This document shows positions 12,684 to 24,179 of a stretch of 64,000 nt of DNA, piece after piece. Both the position numbers and the translations under genes were made by a program. Position 1 is the stretch's first letter. Each line of letters starts with the position of its first letter. The stretch spans positions 20,213,629-20,277,628 of the forward strand of contig NC_064550.1 of the NCBI RefSeq assembly GCF_023856365.1, given 5' to 3'. This DNA comes from Brienomyrus brachyistius (Eukaryota > Chordata > Actinopteri > Osteoglossiformes > Mormyridae). The notes beneath the pieces were generated by a model that was not told the origin of the DNA, did not search any database, and worked only from the letters and a program-made list of their open reading frames with translations.

Positions 12684-14134
12684 TTGGCAGCCAGACTCAC
12701 GCTGTTATCTGGCTGTTGTTGAAGAAATACATGAGGGGATAATGGCAGGAGAAGTGGTAGGAAAGGTCTGTGGAGTAGCTGATGACAGCATCTGCAGACT
12801 TTGGCATGTCGATGTAGCTGCCAACCACCAAGGCCTGGATGCCGGAGGTCTAGTCAAAAGTACCTTCGCTAGTATCCTTGTCTCTGAGTGTCTCTCAGGG
12901 AAACAAACCATTTTACATCACAAGCATCTGGGAGCCAAATAGGCACGAATGCAACTAGGCTGAGCTTCCGATGAATGAACATCGTACAAGTTAGCATCTG
13001 GATCGAGAGGCTGTGTAACACGTCACAAAAAAACATTAAAAGAACGACAATTAGAACAAAGTTTGAACACTACAGTCTACCCACACACCCATAAGAATAT
13101 CAGTTTAGTGAAGAATAACTGCCGTTATTGTGTTTTTCGATCCCATCCTGAAGTTGCCAGATTTATCGTGAAATTCTGTTTGAAATACTCTATAGCGTCG
13201 CAGAGAACAGCTTTCGCTTAATAACATGGGAATGTAATAAGATGTCAAGATAAACTGGGACTGTGCAACCAATTTGAGAAACACTATTGAAGTATTATCT
13301 ACCGTTTGATGGTGAAGCCACATGGCAAATCTGTACATGCTGGCTGTCTTCCCAAATTGTCTTTATTAATCAACCTTTGAGAAAGTGCCACATTGCGGAG
13401 ATAAGCCCCTTCTCTGTCATTAAGCCTCGCTTCCTGTCCCCGTGAATCCAAAAAAAAAATAAAGGACGAAATGATATGGAGTCATATGGTTTTAGTCATT
13501 AGCATGATCACTAGCATTAGCATGATCACTCAGAGTCATTTAATAATCTTGTATAATTCACATTAGGTCAATGACTTGCATATTTTGTTCACCAGGAGCA
13601 CTAAACACAGTCTTTTCATTCTCACATGCCTGCCCATGCAGGAGGATCATCATGGTAAATGTGCTACCACTAACGTTAGCATTAGCACCATGTCCAGCTC
13701 ACCTGCATGGTCTGCCAGCATGAGTTCTCTTCGGTGTGGTTGACTGCTAGCTCAAAACGAACGATGGGCGGGTCAGCTTGGGTATCAATGGTGCCACGGC
13801 ACAGACTGTTGTTGTACTTGCCGTTCACGGCCAGCCTTGCTGGGTCAAAGCCTGCCCATTGAACGGCACAGAGGTTCACGTCCACCGTGATCAGAGCAGT
13901 CCCACAGATCACCTTGAGGTCTTCATTCCCTGAACAGGAAGGGGACAGAAGGTAGGACAGCATCTCCAGCCACTGCTGCCATCCCTCATTTTCTAATAGG
14001 TGCATGATGAAGAGCTTCAGACTTGGTGGGATAAGCTCACCTGGGATCCTGTTGTAGACAGATGAGCAGTTGTATGTGGCAGACTGTCCCGGAAGCAGAA
14101 GAACAGCTATCACAGAGGTCACCAGAACAAGCAT
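9617..14134 (-). CDS. zpld1-like: ZP-domain protein resembling ZPLD1 (cupulin)
   Basis: Eight exons join in phase: 14134-14041, 13929-13703, 12849-12701, 11185-10970, 10881-10798, 10659-10500, 10341-10242 and 9804-9617, giving 405 aa, close to about 415 for human ZPLD1. In order there is a signal peptide (MLVLVTSVIAVLLLPGQSA), a cysteine-rich ZP-N half (KVICGTALITVDVNLCAVQW, then NSLCRGTID), YIDMP and FSCHYPL, a ZP-C half (VPEAGLALRTKVFVEVKATN, LLDHCFATP, FEVFRFLQH, LHCIVRLC), a furin-type SRRRRRS cleavage site, then a membrane segment near GGVLLGSGGTVLLILGG. ZPLD1 builds extracellular matrix of the inner-ear cupula; a similar role here is inferred. The exon 6 donor is the least certain: CAG-GTGCTC at 10500 keeps phase, but a GC donor slightly downstream would also fit. 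The exon 5 donor is GTACAA, also weak. Confidence 0.85.
11300..11860 (+). repeat. Two tandem tRNA-derived SINE copies in a ZP-gene intron
   Basis: The first copy (about 11300-11640) has a B-box-like GGGTTCGAGTCTC, then GTTTGCATGTTCTCCCC, TCCAAAACCATGC, GTGAATGGTGTGTGAGTGTG and the tail TTTCAGAAAATGGATG. The second (about 11665-11860) is a more degraded relative beginning at GTGTGAATGTTCTCCCC. They lie antisense to the ZP gene in the intron between coding exons 3 and 4. Confidence 0.65.
12286..12682 (+). mobile_element. Copy 2 of the GTGGGGACC TIR element, bracketed by (AT)n, (TG)n tracts
   Basis: The element runs about 12380-12615. Its ends, TTACATTGTGGGGACC and GTCCCCACAAAGATATAA, are imperfect inverted repeats. 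A second GTTGTGGGGAC / GGTCCCCACAA pair lies inside. (AT)n at 12286-12334 and (TG)n at 12336-12364 flank the left, and a 55-base (TG)n tract at 12627-12682 flanks the right. There is no coding capacity, so it is non-autonomous. It sits in a ZP-gene intron. Confidence 0.65.
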
Positions 14135-14604
14135 CTCTGTTCTCTGCCTCCTGGGCGGGGGGAATGCAGAGAAGAAGCCATCATAACTCGGTTGCACACT
14201 TAGGAAGTTTTGTACACAACAAGGGATTACCGTGCTCCAAAGAATTACACTCTCAAGCAAGCAACTGCCACCCCCCCCCCCCCAAAAAAAATACTAAGAA
14301 AAACATCCAAGGAAACCCAAGAGAGCTTCTTAAATATTAGAAACGTTCAAAACAGTCAAGTAAATGGAGCCATTTGAATAAAAAAATACACAATTGACAA
14401 ATTTGACTATGATATATGATTACTGAGAGAAGTATGAATCCTATTTGATCAATGAGCTTTGACTCACGCGTAAAGCACTCAAGAACAGGAATCTCACCTG
14501 TTGGGGTCATTCCTGTCTGATATATTCATCAGCATGGTGTGTACATGAGTCCTACCTGCTCAACCCGGCATAGAAGGGCAATGACAGGGCAGTGCTGGGC
14601 TCTT

Positions 14605-14625
14605 GCTTATATAGTTTCCTATTGG
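14605..14625 (-). promoter_or_regulatory. TATA and CCAAT promoter of the ZPLD1-like gene
   Basis: On the minus strand, CCAAT (14625-14621) is followed directly by CTATATAAGC (14614-14605). The start site would be near 14580. An in-range donor, GCAG-GTAGGA near 14556, and an acceptor (CCGCCCAG) about 16 bases before the ATG at 14134 suggest a separate 5'UTR exon. Confidence 0.6.
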
Positions 14626-17600
14626 GTCACCTTGGCCCCTGGGGACACTTGGGTGTATCCCGTACCTAAAGGCTAAAACCACACCCCAGCTGTTAAAATG
14701 CATCTCGCCTTCTCAGCTTTCCGGAGATGCTCAGTTCACATGCCACCAGATACAATGTATCAGCTTGGGTTGCGGGATCCATTTTGAGGGACGTGGTTTC
14801 AGGCATCAGACACCCAAGTCAGGTGGAAAACAAGAAGCTGAAATGGATTTATAAGAGCCAAAACAAGATGGAATTACTGCACACACACTGAAGGCATTTT
14901 CAATCCATTCACTCCTAAAATACATTAAATATTTATGTTTATTCGAAATCAGGATATTCTACCTGGGAAAACCAAATAAATTAACGCAATTAAACTCCTG
15001 TTACCTGTTTCTACTGTTGCAAAGTTGGTATATATATATATATATAAGGGAGAGCTGAGCTAATGATATATGAACATATATATAAATATATATACACATA
15101 AATAAATACAATGTGTCAGCTTGGGTTCCTGTGTTTATTTTATTTTAGCTGAAATTATCTAAATATATATTTTTAAATATATATATATATATTTTTTTTT
15201 TATATAAATATTATATGCATATAGTGATCAGAAGGTCACCAGTTCAAATCCCCGGCTCATCAGAGTGATGTTACCGTTGGGCCCCTGAGCACAGCCTTTA
15301 ACCTCGAATTGTTCCAGGTCTGACCCCACTTTCTGAAAAATGTAACGTGCAAAATATCTAATAAATAAATAAAATGTAAATATACGTATGAACATCATCT
15401 TTACTCCCCTGCAGGACTCCCTTGAGGTGTTGTGTCTAATCGCGCACATAGTTGACACCAGGTGGTGCACGAGTTATGTAATTCTCTGAAATATTCACCC
15501 AATACCCTATGTGTGTGATTTTTTGGGATCCTTATGTTCATTTAGCGAAAAGCTGGTGGTGAATCCTGGTTATATGAGCATCTGTCTAGACAGTAGGTGC
15601 ATTGGATACAGCACTTCCACCGCCCTCGGCACCCTATGGCAGGGTATGGCTTGTCCTTGCAGAAATGAAGCACCATGTGAGACAGGTGATAGTGCCGACA
15701 ACAAGGCATGGCTCAGTGGGCAACAAAAGCTATGTCTGTTTCAGATCTCCTGCATGTACAACTTTGGCTTTTGGGTGGTTAAACAGAGGAATCTGTGAGT
15801 TCACTTGTGCCAAAACCCAGATTTATGAAAGAACATATTTGTGACCCGATACTCAAGTGTGAGGTGGATGAGTGACATTTCCTTTCTTGAAAAACATTTT
15901 TACAGGTCAATCACTAAGACGCTAGTGTGGTTCAAAACCGACTGACGCCATTCTTATGCACTCAGGGAGTTCATGACATTTGTGCTATTGTTTTGAACTT
16001 GATCATCTTTATGTGAACCAAAGTTTTTTCAACGAAAGCTAAATTCAACTTGACATAGTGGCCATATATCGCACATGCCATTCAGTCATTGTGTCCCAGG
16101 CTTCTGGAATCATTTGTCATGTTCCATAGGCTTACCGAGGCATGGCAAAAGAGGGGACTGACGTGCAAGTCTTACCAAGCATGGACCACTGTCCCCCCCT
16201 TGTGGTGGACATGGAAAATTGCAAACTGGACTGCTAAGGAAGTGAACTTGAGAATCCTTCCCCAGTAACCCAGCTTACGGGGAACGTCCCCAGAACACCA
16301 GCCAGCGTTATGTCTCAAAGGGGACAGAGAAGGTTCTTACTGTAACATTAATACATAAAAATTTCCATGTTTTACATTTTAACAAAACTTCTGTGAATAT
16401 CAGCATGATAGCATTATTATCTGAACATCAGTTTATCACAGTTAAAGTTGAAAATTATTGTTTTGTAATAGAATATCATTTTATAAAAGTGCTGCATGTG
16501 TATGAGGTGTAAAGGGACGGTGTTGGCCAGTGCTGTACCACGCCGTTCATTTGTTCCTATGTTATTAGGAGGATGGGTTAGCATCTTCTCCAGGGTGTAA
16601 AACAGCATTATGCCCCCTGCTGGAGGGGCTGTCATCCAGGCCTCCCATGACCCAGTTCAGTGACTCGAAGATGGATAGATTGCTTAGTGACAGTAAACAT
16701 GCATAGCAAGTCATAGACTTGTGTGAGATATGCATTTAATAAGTGTTAAGAGCTGCATCTTAATTAAAAAAAAAGGCTTTTACTGTAAAATTTCAATATC
16801 CAAGCATTTATCAGTTTTAACTAAAATGCTAATGTGCACATTCCCAGAGGAGAGCAGCTGCAGTGAAGAACAATTATAAATCACTTCACCACTAAATGTC
16901 TACGCTGCTATTTCTCAAGAGCCCACAATAGTGAGTGTAATGTGATCATATTCCATGAAGTAAGAAACAGCAATGATGGCTGTTTAAAATACTGATTCAG
17001 TATGGAAACAAGATATGCTGAGAATTGTTCCTTGTGAGCGGAATTAAATAAAAGGGCGCATTGCTGTTTGTTCCAGCAGCCGATCGCAGGTCCTAACCTG
17101 GGGATTGAGAGCAGCAAACCATCACGATGTGCGCTGCCACTGCTCGTACAGGGTCTCTGCGTTTGACATGCACAGCTGAGGATTCGAATCCTGGCCTAGT
17201 TACATGTGTGCAGAGAGGCTCCATTTTATCTCGCTGGCCGAGGACGTGGAAACTGGGAGTTCTTGGTCCGCGGAGCAGCATTCATTTCACGACACACTCA
17301 GCCTTACACTGGGATAACCTCAAGGTCGCTATGACACCGATTGGGCAAGTTAGTACTGAAGATGGACAGCCAATCAGTTTCCAGGGAAACCAGGAAACAT
17401 TTTCCCCCCGAATTTTAAATTCTAATCAAGGTTTGTTCAAATTAAATACTATCTGAGGTATGTTTTCATCTGACATCCTGACTGGAGTGTCCAGAGCCAT
17501 GTGTCCCGACACATGGAATAGACTCCAGACTTGGTGAGACATTACATGGAATAAACAGACAATAAAGTTGAATAGAAATATCTTTTTGAATTTTGCCTTC

Positions 17601-18346
17601 ATTTCAGTGTGCTTGGGTATTTTGTGCTATATTTTGGTTGATATTCACATTATATTTCTACTGTGGTGTGCACTTTCATGGAATTTTAAATCATTCCTCA
17701 TTTTAGACTTATTTTAAACCAGATCTGAATTAGTTTCAACAGAGCTAAATATTTAGTGAGTCTGTGTTTTTCAAACAGAACTTTATCCAGCTGGACAATA
17801 AGGTGATTTCGGACGAATTTTGGGATTTTAGATTCACTTAATCATCATTATATGTTAACAATATTTAGGCTTTGGGAAATTTGAAAGATATTTGCACTTA
17901 AACACAAGAAAAACACTTAATTTAAATGCAAGAAAAAACATTAATCGGTTGTGTGTGAGATGTATGTAGTACAATATAAAAATTCTATCAGACCAATATT
18001 TATTTGTGTGGGGAGGGTTAAGCACATGCATCAAGTACTTCACAACACAGTACGGTGTTGGTTCGAGTCAATTTCCCCATAATAAGTGCAGAGGTGGACA
18101 AAGTACTTGGACTTGATTTTTAAAATACTTAAGTGTTCAAAATTTTCTTTTTTAATGTCAATGCATTGTTTTATTGCTGTCATAGTGCAGTTACAGAATC
18201 TAATGACTCTGAAACAGCCTGTAGAATAAAAAGCTTGTGGAATATGATACAATGACAATAGAAACACAATTGAATTGACAAAAGGACAGACATTGTCATT
18301 TTCATTATTGTACTTAATACCCACCCCACCTCCAGTGTGCTGACAC

Positions 18347-18348
<2 letters not shown>

Positions 18349-18411
<63 letters not shown>

Positions 18412-18704
18412 CGGGTATACCTATCCTTATGGGGACACAATGTCCCCATAACGTGATAAATATACGTTTTTTGTTTCCTGGTCCCCATAAGGGAAAACTC
18501 TATTTCAGTGACTGCTATAAAAAAACTAAAAAAGGATAAATTCTTGTATTTTGCTTGGTTACTTGTGGTTATGGTTAGGGCAGGGTGGGGGTTAAGGTTG
18601 TCATAGTTAGTGTTAGCATTTTTCCCAGAGAAGTGAATGAGCCGGCCCCATAAGGATAGATATACCCTACATGTACGTGTGTGTGTGTGTGTGTGTGTGT
18701 GTGT
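18349..18704 (+). mobile_element. Copy 3 of the TIR element between two (GT)n tracts
   Basis: The element proper is about 18413-18667. Its ends, GGTATACCTATCCTTATGGGG and the inverse CCCCATAAGGATAGATATACC, are terminal inverted repeats with one mismatch. A 60-base (GT)n tract (18349-18408) lies on the left and a 29-base one (18676-18704) on the right. The internal order (GGGGAC...GTCCCC, GGTCCCC, GTTAAGGTTGTCAT, TTTTCCCAGAGAAGTGAATG) matches copies 1 and 2 despite divergence. Confidence 0.65.
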
Positions 18705-19590
18705 TCGTGCACATGCGTCCATCAGGGATAGAGTGGAATTACTATAGATGCAACTTTATCAGAAAATAAAAAATAAATAAAACAACCAGCCCAGTTACTC
18801 ACCTCTAGCTTTATAACTGCCCAACAGCAGCTTGAATGACAGCGTAAGTTTACCGAGATTGGTTTTTCTCCAAGTGCGAACACAATGTGGCCTATCGCAT
18901 TTAAGAAAAGCTATACGTCAAAAGAATGAGCGATGAGAACCTTCATAGAAATGTAGTGGAATCAATAGAACAGTATTTCTGTTACAAATGTAGTGGAGGA
19001 AAAAAAAAACACTCAAGTAAAGTACAGATACTCTGAAAATGTACTTTAGTACAAAACTCAAGTAAAGGATGGTACTTCGTTACTGCCCGAATACGTGTGA
19101 CATACTGATTCATTTACAGCTAGTTATTTATTGGGTCAGGTATAGATAGCGAAGCTTCCGATGGAATCCCAAATGACGACGCTTGGAGATTCTGTTCTTT
19201 GTCTCCCTCTAGTGGCACTAAATGGACATAAATACTGGGACTATCTTGAAAAACCAAAGCACAGCTGTTTACAAGCCCAAGCTATGCTGGAGTGCCTACG
19301 CGGGAGAATTGGGTGCATTGTTATGGTCGTGGGTTAGTGACAAGGGTTGGAAAATGGAATAACTTTATGTTTAAGGTATTAGTTGGTCAGTGGTTTTCAA
19401 ACTATGCATTGAAAATTACTGGGGGGAGGCATGATCTGCTGGGATTGTGGAACAGACTGAATATCATACCCTGTACAACAAATTGAATTGCCAGCGCCCC
19501 TGTCCCCCCACTCAACACTCCCGGGTTCAAATTCAGTCCCATTCCGGCCCTGAGCCCAACCCTGGTTTCAGAACCACATACATTACAGGT

Positions 19591-19769
19591 ATATGATCAG
19601 AGTTGGGTAATTCAGGTGCAGAGAGTAAAAGTCCAGACCGGGATTTTGTTTCAACCAACCGGTTGAGTACTTTATGACTGTGATTCTTCATGTTCAACTG
19701 GTTGGTTGAAACAAAATCCCGGTCTGGACTTTTACGCTCTGGACCTGAACTACCCAACTCTGTACATAT
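19591..19769. mobile_element. Near-perfect foldback (palindromic) element
   Basis: Two arms of about 75 bases are almost exact reverse complements: AGAGTTGGGTAATTCAGGT at the left pairs with CTGAACTACCCAACTCT at the right, and both arms carry CCAGACCGGGATTTTGTTTC or its complement. A loop of about 30 bases lies near 19665-19695. No open frame; a palindromic MITE is the best reading. Confidence 0.75.
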
Positions 19770-21748
19770 TCTACACAGAACAAAGAGTGCAGCACTCAGA
19801 TATGCCATTTGGAATGGAGAGTGGGGGTGGAGGGGGGTCATGATGTGGAGCCTCAGTTAGGGGGGCACCAAATGCACCACCACCTAGCTGTGATCAGGAG
19901 CCCATTGAGAGCGGTGACTCACAGCAGTGAAGACACAGGGCACGGTGCTGCACCCCTAATATAGATAGGTAAAGGGCTTTCCCAGCATGCATTGCAGGGC
20001 AAGCTAACAACCGTCAAACAGAACAAAATAGCTTTTCCTTTTACAGAAGGCCCTCGGGAGAGGACCTCAACAGGTGCAACTTACAGGTCATTCAATCAGA
20101 ATTTTCACGACCCAGTTATAATCTATATATGTAGAAAATGCTTGTTTTTTTTGTTTTTTTTTTAAAAAAAAGATTAAAATAAGGGTTTAATGAGTGTGAA
20201 TATAACTAGAGAAAGACCCAAAAGGAAACAAAAGTTGTAAAACTTAAGTCAGCTTTGCTTATATCAGGAAAACTTTCACTGTAATTTAACAGTAAGATCC
20301 CAAAGACGCAGATGCAACTCTTATTTTCTCCTACTTTGCTCCCTGTGCAATAGCTGGAAGTCATTCCACTTTGGCCGTTTATGGAAACTAGGCGAACAAG
20401 TAGCGTGCCTGAATGAAAGTATGATTCTTCATCAAGTAAACCACGGCCTAAGGGGATAAAGAGGACAGGGCACCGGGTGCCACCAACTAAGGGACTACAA
20501 GCTATAATATGATTAAAAGCACTTAAGGACGTAAGGGGTTAAGGCTAAGTGCTTGTTTGCTAACAGGAATAGCCTAACAGAGACTCATACACCCTGATTA
20601 AATTATGAGCAGCCAGTATGCATTGAGCGGGCAAGTCCAGGCATGAAGGGAAAGGAAAGCATCCTCATACAAACAGCGTTACTCTGGTAACACTCAGGCA
20701 ACACTGCCGCTGTCCGCTCACAGCACGGCCCCCTGAATTCAGCATAACAACATGAAGGAAATGCAACTGGAGATGATACATTTTTTTATTGTCTCCAAAG
20801 GCGGTCCACACAGCTAAACTTTATTATTTAATTCCTGCACTTCCCCCATCCCCCCCACCCCTACCACCCCTCCCTGGATCTAGGATTCCGGATGAAGACC
20901 TGCCTTGTGGTTTCTGAGTTCCGTCTCCAGGCTATTTAATTAGACAGGTAAGACGAACGCTTCCTTTTACGGACGCCAGTGACTTCCTCTGGCAGCTGCT
21001 TAAGACCTTGACAGGCTGCTCTACCTCATTTCCTCATATATACCAACTGCTTTTCACACCAACTGCCAGATATTACACGAGCGCAGATGATGCCGGTGTT
21101 ACTCTCTTGGAACCCATTAAGTCCAAATGACAACAGAAACAAATATCCAGACGTGAATGATGCTTCTGCCCAGTCCAAGCCGCCAACCTGGAGGCAGACT
21201 GACGGCAGTAAAACCGCAGACTGAGTGGACAAATCACGGTCTTGCGGACCAGACTCTGGTGTGGTATGTCTCAGAACAAATAAATAATAAAAATAAAAAA
21301 CAGGACGAAAAAATTATTAACAAAAAACAATAATGGTGAAGACTGACCAGATTTGAAGCTTCTATTCTTCTGTATATTGTGTTTTGAGTCTTATCTTACT
21401 CCTAATTTTAATGTATGTGAATTTAAAAAAAAACGAATGCCCTAGTACGATATATATATATTCCAACATTTTTTTTCTCCTATTGTGCGTGCGCGTGTGT
21501 GTGTGCGTGTGTGTGTGTTTACATATTTTATGGGAGAGTGTTTAAATCCTTACAATGAATGCCGAAATGTTTAATAGGAGAGAATGGAAGCTTGTTTTTG
21601 TCTCGTAGTACACAATACGAGATAGTATTACATGGACGTGATATTACATGTCAGAAGTTCGTATACAGTTATGGCAGCCTACAATGGCTGCGGTTGCTAA
21701 AACACTGACAGCACTTGGCTGGGGTTCATCCGCTGGCCGGTCTCCTTG

Positions 21749-21930
21749 CCAATCAGCCCGCTTCGTCCCAGTTAGCGAGCGCCCAGTTTCCCGCTGTCCA
21801 ATAAGTCCCGCTCCTGCGAGCGCTTAGTTTGAAGTTCTGCCGCCGCTACCGCTATAAAGCCGACGCCAGCGCATGGGACTGCGGCACAGACGCGGAGGGG
21901 CTGGTCACTGCAAGCGGCCGCTGTCACAGG
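21749..21930 (+). promoter_or_regulatory. CCAAT/TATA promoter with candidate first exon, gene unknown
   Basis: Within a GC- and CpG-rich island are CCAATCA (21749-21755), a second CCAAT (21798-21802) and TATAAA (21853-21858). The start site should fall near 21885, and CACAG followed by GTACAT at 21930 gives a usable donor. The GC-richness contrasts with the AT-rich flanks. No downstream coding exon was recognised before HOATZ, so it may serve a non-coding RNA, an alternative HOATZ first exon, or a gene whose exons I failed to see. Confidence 0.5.
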
Positions 21931-22003
21931 TACATCTAAGAATTACAAAGTGTACTGGATTGTGAATAATAGGTATTTGGACATTAGAATAACTGGAAAT
22001 TGG

Positions 22004-22124
<121 letters not shown>

Positions 22125-23134
22125 TCATTCCAAATTCTTATATGAAATATGCTGTACGACTAGGGCTGAAGCCATAACTGTTCCCCTCACCTGGAAGCTG
22201 GTACTGGAATTATTGCTATTTCATTGCTATTGAAGCCTAATTCATTATACAACCTATAATGTCCATTTGGCAAATGAGTTCTAAAGCATATTTATTATGA
22301 TAAGCACAGCCTGTTTCAACAATGGTTTTTATGGCACCAGGTGTGAGAGCCTAGGGCTCACTGCCCAAGGCTGTCATGGACATAAATAGCGTGAATTATT
22401 ACAAAGGAGTTTAAAACTTTATTCAGTGGACACATTAATAGAAACTACATTCCTGAGATAAGCTGACCTGTGAAATTATTACTTGTATGCTTGCCGTTCA
22501 ACTAATTTGCATTTTCAGCCTCTGTTAGGCTTCCATTGCTGCTGGGATGAGTGCTGGGGCCTGGTCTGCAGGCAGTGTAGTTATTGATTGTTTGACACAC
22601 ACCACAATCACTAGCTATACTGCCAACACAACAGGCCGTTTCCATGAAACGCAGAGCTGTTCCCTCTCTGCCTCTTTGACCTCCCTTGGTGAAACAGGAA
22701 TGCTTGTATTTTTCCATACTTTGTTCTTTTCTTGCAGTAGATTTCATTTCAGATTCAGGTGTTAATTTAAGAGGGTTTCTCTAGTTATTACCAAGTCTGA
22801 TGTTTATGGCACGAGCTTGGGGGATTAATGTGCACAGGCTTGTGGGTGTGTAAAGTAATTTAACTTCCTGCAATTCATTCTCCTCCTCTGTAGAGGACAT
22901 TATGCTTTTGCTCATATCTTTCCTACTACAAATACCATTCATCTAAGTGCTGATGTTCCTTAAAGAGGACAGTTTGGAGTTTAAGATGACATACGTGGCG
23001 TTATGAACCTTGCCAATTTCATCTCAAATATGTTTTTTTAAATATGTAAAAAAAAAAAAAAAACGATAATATAAAAAAAATGCTTTTGCCTGGATCTCGG
23101 GAGGAAATTTATACTCACTAGGACTGGGTATGTT

Positions 23135-23775
23135 ATATATGTCCTACTTGGGGCTGGGTGATTGAAGTGAATACTCTTTGTGGCTGGGTGAGTAAAGTGA
23201 ATACTCCTTGAGGCTGGGTGAGTAAAGAGAATACTCCATGATGTTGGGTGAGTAAAGTGAATACTCCTTGAGGCTGGGTGAGTAAAGAGAATACTCCATG
23301 AGGTTGGGTAAGTAAAGTGAATGCTCCATGAGGTTGGGTGAGTTAAGTGAATACTCCATGAGGTTGGGTGAGTAAAGTGAATACTCCATGAGGTTGGGTG
23401 AGTAAAGTGAATACTCCATGACGTTGGGTTTGTAAAGTGAACACTCCATGAGGCTGGGTGAGTAAAGAGAATACTCCATGATGTTGGGTGAGTAAAGTGA
23501 ATACTCCATGAGGTTGGGTTTGTAAAGTGAATACTCCTTGAGGCTGGGTGAGTAAAGTGAATACTCTATGAGGTTGGGTAAGTAAAGTGAATACTCCATG
23601 AGGTTGGGTGAGTAAAGAGAATACTCCATGATGTTGGGTGAGTAAAGTGAATACTCCATGACGTTGGGTTTGTAAAGTGAATACTCCTTGAGGCTGGGTG
23701 AGTAAAGTGAATACTCCATGAGGTTGGGTAAGTAAAGTGAATACTCTATGAGGTTGGGTGAGTAATGCACCTACT
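23135..23775 (+). repeat. 30-bp minisatellite, about 21 copies
   Basis: Head-to-tail units approximating GTAAAGTGAATACTCCATGA plus GGTTGGGTGA. Variants (CTTGAGGC versus CATGAGGT, GGGTGAGT versus GGGTTTGT, AGTGA versus AGAGA) recur in a shared order, suggesting duplication of blocks. On the minus strand a 208-codon open frame of MEYSLYSPNL decapeptides results because the unit is divisible by three. I see no promoter, splice context or family, and treat it as non-coding. Confidence 0.9.
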
Positions 23776-24179
23776 CAGTGGGGCTCGATAAGAATCCCGC
23801 ATTAGTGTTACCAGTTGACAAGGGGTTATTGAGTGAGTAGAGCATAGCAGGAGATAAAAGTACGTATGAAGGTGGATTGTCCTGTGTGGTCACCAGGCAG
23901 TGTAGTTAGCTGATTGCACCCTGAGTAATCACTAACCACATGGCCAGGTGAACAACAGGTCTGGTCAGCACCAAAGTGAGTCACACCATCATGGGATGTG
24001 GTCAGGAATCAAGCCTTGAACAATATTGTCTGTGCTGCGTGGCTGTGTGTTTCAAAAATAAACCTGAAAAACAAATCGTCTGTCTCGATCATTTTTACAT
24101 CCGTATTTTTTTCAAATAGTTATACTGAATAATTCATAGTTAGAGATTTTTTTTCTGTAGAAAAACCAACCACTAAATA

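Larger units (their letters stand above)
14626..21740. other. Intergenic stretch between ZP gene and 21.7-kb promoter
   Basis: No exon was recognised on either strand. The stretch holds AT microsatellites (about 15030-15200), a SINE fragment at about 15225-15345 with a GGTCACCAGTTCAAATCCCC B-box-like phrase, a SINE-like patch near 17150-17210 (GGATTCGAATCC), the third GTGGGGACC-type element, and a near-perfect foldback. The remainder is unremarkable AT-rich DNA. Confidence 0.55.

Noticed and set aside
14062..14340. 92-codon plus-strand open frame
   Set aside because: Antisense shadow of ZP-gene exon 1 and its upstream poly-C run.
23144..23770. 208-codon minus-strand open frame of decapeptide repeats
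   Set aside because: It lies wholly in the 30-bp minisatellite; unit length divisible by three explains the open frame.
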